NCBI RefSeq assembly: GCF_000717245.1
Contig: NZ_JNYQ01000004.1
Span: 806,001-870,000, forward strand
Source: Kitasatospora papulosa
GTDB taxonomy: Bacteria; Actinomycetota; Actinomycetes; Streptomycetales; Streptomycetaceae
Reading direction: 5' to 3'
DNA length: 64,000 nucleotides
Position numbers and translations under genes: made by a program. The notes beneath the pieces are model-generated. The model had not been told where the DNA came from, did no database searches, and saw only the letters and a list, made by a program, of their open reading frames with translations. Positions 61,793 through 64,000 of this stretch are shown piece after piece. Every line of letters begins with the position of its first letter. Within the stretch, counting starts at the first letter, position 1.

Positions 61793-62974
61793 TCACGTGC
61801 GGGTGACCGTGCCGCACTCCCCGTCGGGCTGCCACTCCCTGCGGTCGTAGGGGTCCACGTCGGGCCCCGTGGGGCTGGTGCCGGGCCCGTCGCTCGGGAA
61901 GGACGGGTGCAGGAAGCCGTCGTCCAGCGCGCAGTCGGTGTTGCCGACGTTCTGCTGGGAGCTGACCACGGACAGCTTGCCGGGTGTGGCCATGAACTTC
62001 TCCGGATCGTGCAGGGCCACCGTCAGCTCCCGCCTCACGATGGTGCGCGCCACCTCGTCCCCGCCCACCCTCACCAGCGGGTAGACGAAGGTGTAGTCGG
62101 CCTTGACCTCCACGGAGCCGGCGGGGCCCGCCTCGAAGGTCATCCGCCCACGGGTCTTGACGACGTCGCCCACCAGCCGGACCTCGTCCGGGTCGAACCG
62201 GCTGAACATCACCAACGGGTCCCGTTCCCCGCCAGGTTCCGCCAGGGACTGTTCGAGCCGCTTCCGTTCGCCCTTCTGCAAGGGGTCGAGCAGGTCCAGT
62301 GCCTCCCGGGGCGTCTCCCCGCGCAGGGTGGCCGGATCCAGGTTGGCCGCGACGAGGAACTGCCGGGTCGCCCGCAGAGCCTGCTCGACCTCGTCCTCGC
62401 TCATCCCCCCGGCCGCCCTGGCCTCCGGGATCTCGATCCCCGCAGCCCCGTCCGCCCAGCGGACGGCGGGCGACCCCCGGAAGGGCTGTGCCGTCGTCGG
62501 CCGGTCGGCGCCGGGCTCGTCGGCCGGTGCGGCGGTCGGCGGCGCGGTCTCGGCGGGCAACGGCAAGGTGTCCACGGAGCCGCCTCCGGGGAGGTGATCG
62601 GTCAGCAGGCTCGGCCGCATGACGACCACCAGGGCCCCCAGGACGAGCACGAACCCGAGGGCGCCGACGAGCCGCCGCCGCTTCCGTGCGCGGCCGTTCC
62701 TCTCCTGCCAGGCCGGGCCGGTACGCCAGCCGTCCGGCTGCCACGGTTCGGCCGGTTTGCGCTTCCGGCCGAAGCGCCGTCCGCTCGCGGCAGCCTCCTC
62801 GTCCAGCGCACGCAGGCGCGCGGTGACCATCCGGGCACGGGCCGAGGGCTCCTTCGGCGCGTCGGCTCCACCGCTCTCGGCCTGCCGGACGAGCTCCGCC
62901 CACTGTTCGTCGGAGACAGGGCCCCCCTCGTCCGGGTGCTCGGACGGTTCTCCTGCCGGCGTTCTGGTGCTCAC
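61793..62974 (-). CDS. Membrane-anchored protein with large extracytoplasmic domain, unknown function
   Basis: 393 residues. A cytosolic basic N-terminal region (about 1-100, many Arg/Lys/Glu) leads to a single span at about 102-119 (VGALGFVLVLGALVVVM), a Pro/Ala linker, and a soluble domain from about 190 on (EIPEARAAGGMSEDEVEQALRATRQFLVAANLDPATLRGETPREALDLLDP). The NPDPATLRG-type segment recurs in Streptomyces proteins of unknown role. The GTG at 62974 is chosen; GGGGGAG is about 12 bases upstream. It is convergent with the GNAT gene. Confidence 0.75.
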   Translation of the reverse strand: MSTRTPAGEPSEHPDEGGPVSDEQWAELVRQAESGGADAPKEPSARARMVTARLRALDEEAAASGRRFGRKRKPAEPWQPDGWRTGPAWQERNGRARKRRRLVGALGFVLVLGALVVVMRPSLLTDHLPGGGSVDTLPLPAETAPPTAAPADEPGADRPTTAQPFRGSPAVRWADGAAGIEIPEARAAGGMSEDEVEQALRATRQFLVAANLDPATLRGETPREALDLLDPLQKGERKRLEQSLAEPGGERDPLVMFSRFDPDEVRLVGDVVKTRGRMTFEAGPAGSVEVKADYTFVYPLVRVGGDEVARTIVRRELTVALHDPEKFMATPGKLSVVSSQQNVGNTDCALDDGFLHPSFPSDGPGTSPTGPDVDPYDRREWQPDGECGTVTRT

Positions 62975-63115
62975 TGTTCTGTTCCACTCCCCCACGCGAC
63001 TCTGCCACCACCAGTTCATGCCGCCTGATGGTGTTCAAACAAGAGTGCGAAGCGAACAGTGACGATCATGTGACGCTCCCGGGCGCTCTCCGGCAGGAGC
63101 GGCCGACGGGCACGG

Positions 63116-63619
63116 TCACGGCGCGGAGAGACCGCTCTCGTCGCCGGGCGCGGGGAGGCGGGCCGTGGCGTCGGCGTACTTCAGGAGCAGGCGTGCGAAT
63201 TCGACGCGTTCGGCGGTGGGCCAGTCACGCGTGATGTGCTCGAAGGCCTGCCGCTGCTGACGCCGGAAGTGGCCGAGAAGGGTGACTCCGTCCTCGGTGA
63301 GCCGGAGCACCGTACGCCTGCCGTCCTGCTGCGAGGCGGTGCGCACCAGATAGCCGTGGGTGATGCAGTCGCTCGCCATCCGGCTGGCGACGGACGAATC
63401 GACCATGAGGAGATCGGCGAGGCCGCCGACCGTGATATCCCGGCCGGCCTCGGTCGCCTCGTCGACGAGGTTGAGGACCAGATTGCGCTTGAGGTCCTTG
63501 CGGCCCACCGGGGGGTCGACAGGGGCCTGCATCGTGCGCCGTCGGAGTCGGGCGAAGGCCGCGCCCACGGCATCCAGCAGAGCTTCTCCCTGCGGGGTGG
63601 AGGCATCGGAGTACGTCAC
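63116..63619 (-). CDS. MarR-family transcriptional regulator
   Basis: 167 residues. A winged helix with ITVGGLADLLMVDSSVASRMASDCITHGYLVRTASQQDGRRTVLRLTEDG (about 60-112) is the MarR recognition helix and wing with its Asp-Gly-Arg-Arg turn. GTG start at 63619. It is divergent from the amidohydrolase at 63759 and probably represses it and itself from the shared 139-base region, where direct repeats occur. Confidence 0.92.
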   Translation of the reverse strand: MTYSDASTPQGEALLDAVGAAFARLRRRTMQAPVDPPVGRKDLKRNLVLNLVDEATEAGRDITVGGLADLLMVDSSVASRMASDCITHGYLVRTASQQDGRRTVLRLTEDGVTLLGHFRRQQRQAFEHITRDWPTAERVEFARLLLKYADATARLPAPGDESGLSAP

Positions 63620-63652
63620 GCCACGACCCTACCCCAAAAGCTTGCAAACAGC

Positions 63653-63683
63653 AGTTGCGTGCGATTAAGCATGGAGTTGCACG
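63653..63683. promoter_or_regulatory. Direct repeats in the marR-amidohydrolase promoter region
   Basis: AGTTGCGTG (63653-63661) and AGTTGCACG (63675-63683) recur with a 22-base period, close to two helical turns, and TTGCAA (63642-63647) is a further TTGC copy. The stretch is AT-rich and lies between divergent genes, so it is a likely MarR operator. Confidence 0.45.
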
Positions 63684-63758
63684 TAGCATTGATCTGACCG
63701 ACGCGGTGAGGATGTTCGCCGCACCAGGCCTCAGGCCTGCGATGAAGGGTGGAGCAGC

Positions 63759-64000
63759 ATGATCACGGCCATCACCAACGCCCGTGTGTTCGACGGTGAG
63801 CGCGTCCGCGGGGAGACCACCGTCCTGCTGGACGGCACCCGCATCTCCGCGATCGGCGGGGAGGCGCCCGCCGGGGCGGACGTCGTCGACGCCTCGGGCG
63901 CGACGCTCATGCCCGGCCTGATCGACTCCCACGTCCACACCTCCGAGGACGGGCTGGCGCTGGCGCTGCGGTTCGGCGTCACGACGGAGCTGGAGATGCA
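63759..64000 (+). CDS. Amidohydrolase family protein, N-terminal part (runs off the window)
   Basis: The first 80 codons of a metal-dependent hydrolase: MITAITNARVFDGERVRGETTVLLDGTRISAIGG is the usual small beta domain, followed by MPGLIDSHVHTSEDG with the HxH metal ligands, then LRFGVTTELEM. The substrate cannot be inferred. The ATG at 63759 has GGTGGAG upstream. It is divergent from the MarR gene, which probably regulates it. Confidence 0.88.
   Translation, partial: MITAITNARVFDGERVRGETTVLLDGTRISAIGGEAPAGADVVDASGATLMPGLIDSHVHTSEDGLALALRFGVTTELEM

Overview
The window is chromosomal DNA of a high-GC actinomycete, almost certainly a Streptomyces. Reasons: about 70% GC with third-codon-position GC bias, frequent GTG starts, the sporulation regulators BldM and WhiD side by side, a groES-groEL1 pair behind two CIRCE operators, and a gene order that (from memory of S. 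coelicolor, not checked here) follows its SCO4775-to-SCO4701 interval. I see no rRNA, tRNA, CRISPR array, insertion sequence or prophage. It is conserved core chromosome, not an accessory island.

Layout. 1-5,000: the 5' part of a Ser/Thr kinase, glycerol-3-phosphate dehydrogenase (glpD), a divergent nucleotide-sugar dehydrogenase homologue, and a small membrane protein. 5,000-10,300: purine and development block (guaB3, guaB, the sigma-factor gene shbA, bldM, whiD). 10,300-15,200: LysR regulator, MOSC protein, SDR oxidoreductase, groEL1-groES. 15,300-21,300: polysaccharide deacetylase, methyltransferase-like protein, small proteins, and an ECF42 sigma factor cluster with a YciI/DGPF protein and a VOC protein. 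21,000-30,000: t6A-tRNA and cell-wall precursor genes (tsaD, rimI, tsaB, tsaE, alr, nnr, acpS). 30,000-37,700: glmS, HIT protein, coaA, DUF389 protein, glmM. 37,800-60,800: ribosomal super-cluster read leftward on the minus strand (rpsJ to rplQ, then truA, an unrelated pair of plus-strand genes and an ABC-F gene, then rplM-rpsI). 60,800-64,000: S10-operon promoter and leader, GNAT acetyltransferase, membrane-anchored protein, MarR regulator and the start of an amidohydrolase.

How the genes work together. The minus-strand r-protein genes encode S10-L3-L4-L23-L2-S19-L22-S3-L16-L29-S17, then L14-L24-L5-S14-S8-L6-L18-S5-L30-L15-SecY-Adk-Map, then IF1-L36-S13-S11-RpoA-L17. Most are joined by short gaps or TGATG/TAATG stop-start overlaps, and strong hairpins mark the operon boundaries. 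glmM and glmS supply GlcN-1-P and GlcN-6-P, and alr supplies D-Ala, all for peptidoglycan. shbA, bldM and whiD form a developmental control block, and a textbook sigma-BldN promoter is visible upstream of bldM.

The least ordinary signals are: three enzyme-family proteins that have lost the family's catalytic cysteine; an ECF42-type promoter in front of the YciI gene; an unassigned perfect palindrome in front of a 63-aa gene; two inverted DnaA-box-like sites flanking an AT-rich stretch upstream of glpD; and an 11-mer shared between the glpD and whiD upstream regions. I found nothing that qualifies as a new multi-gene system.
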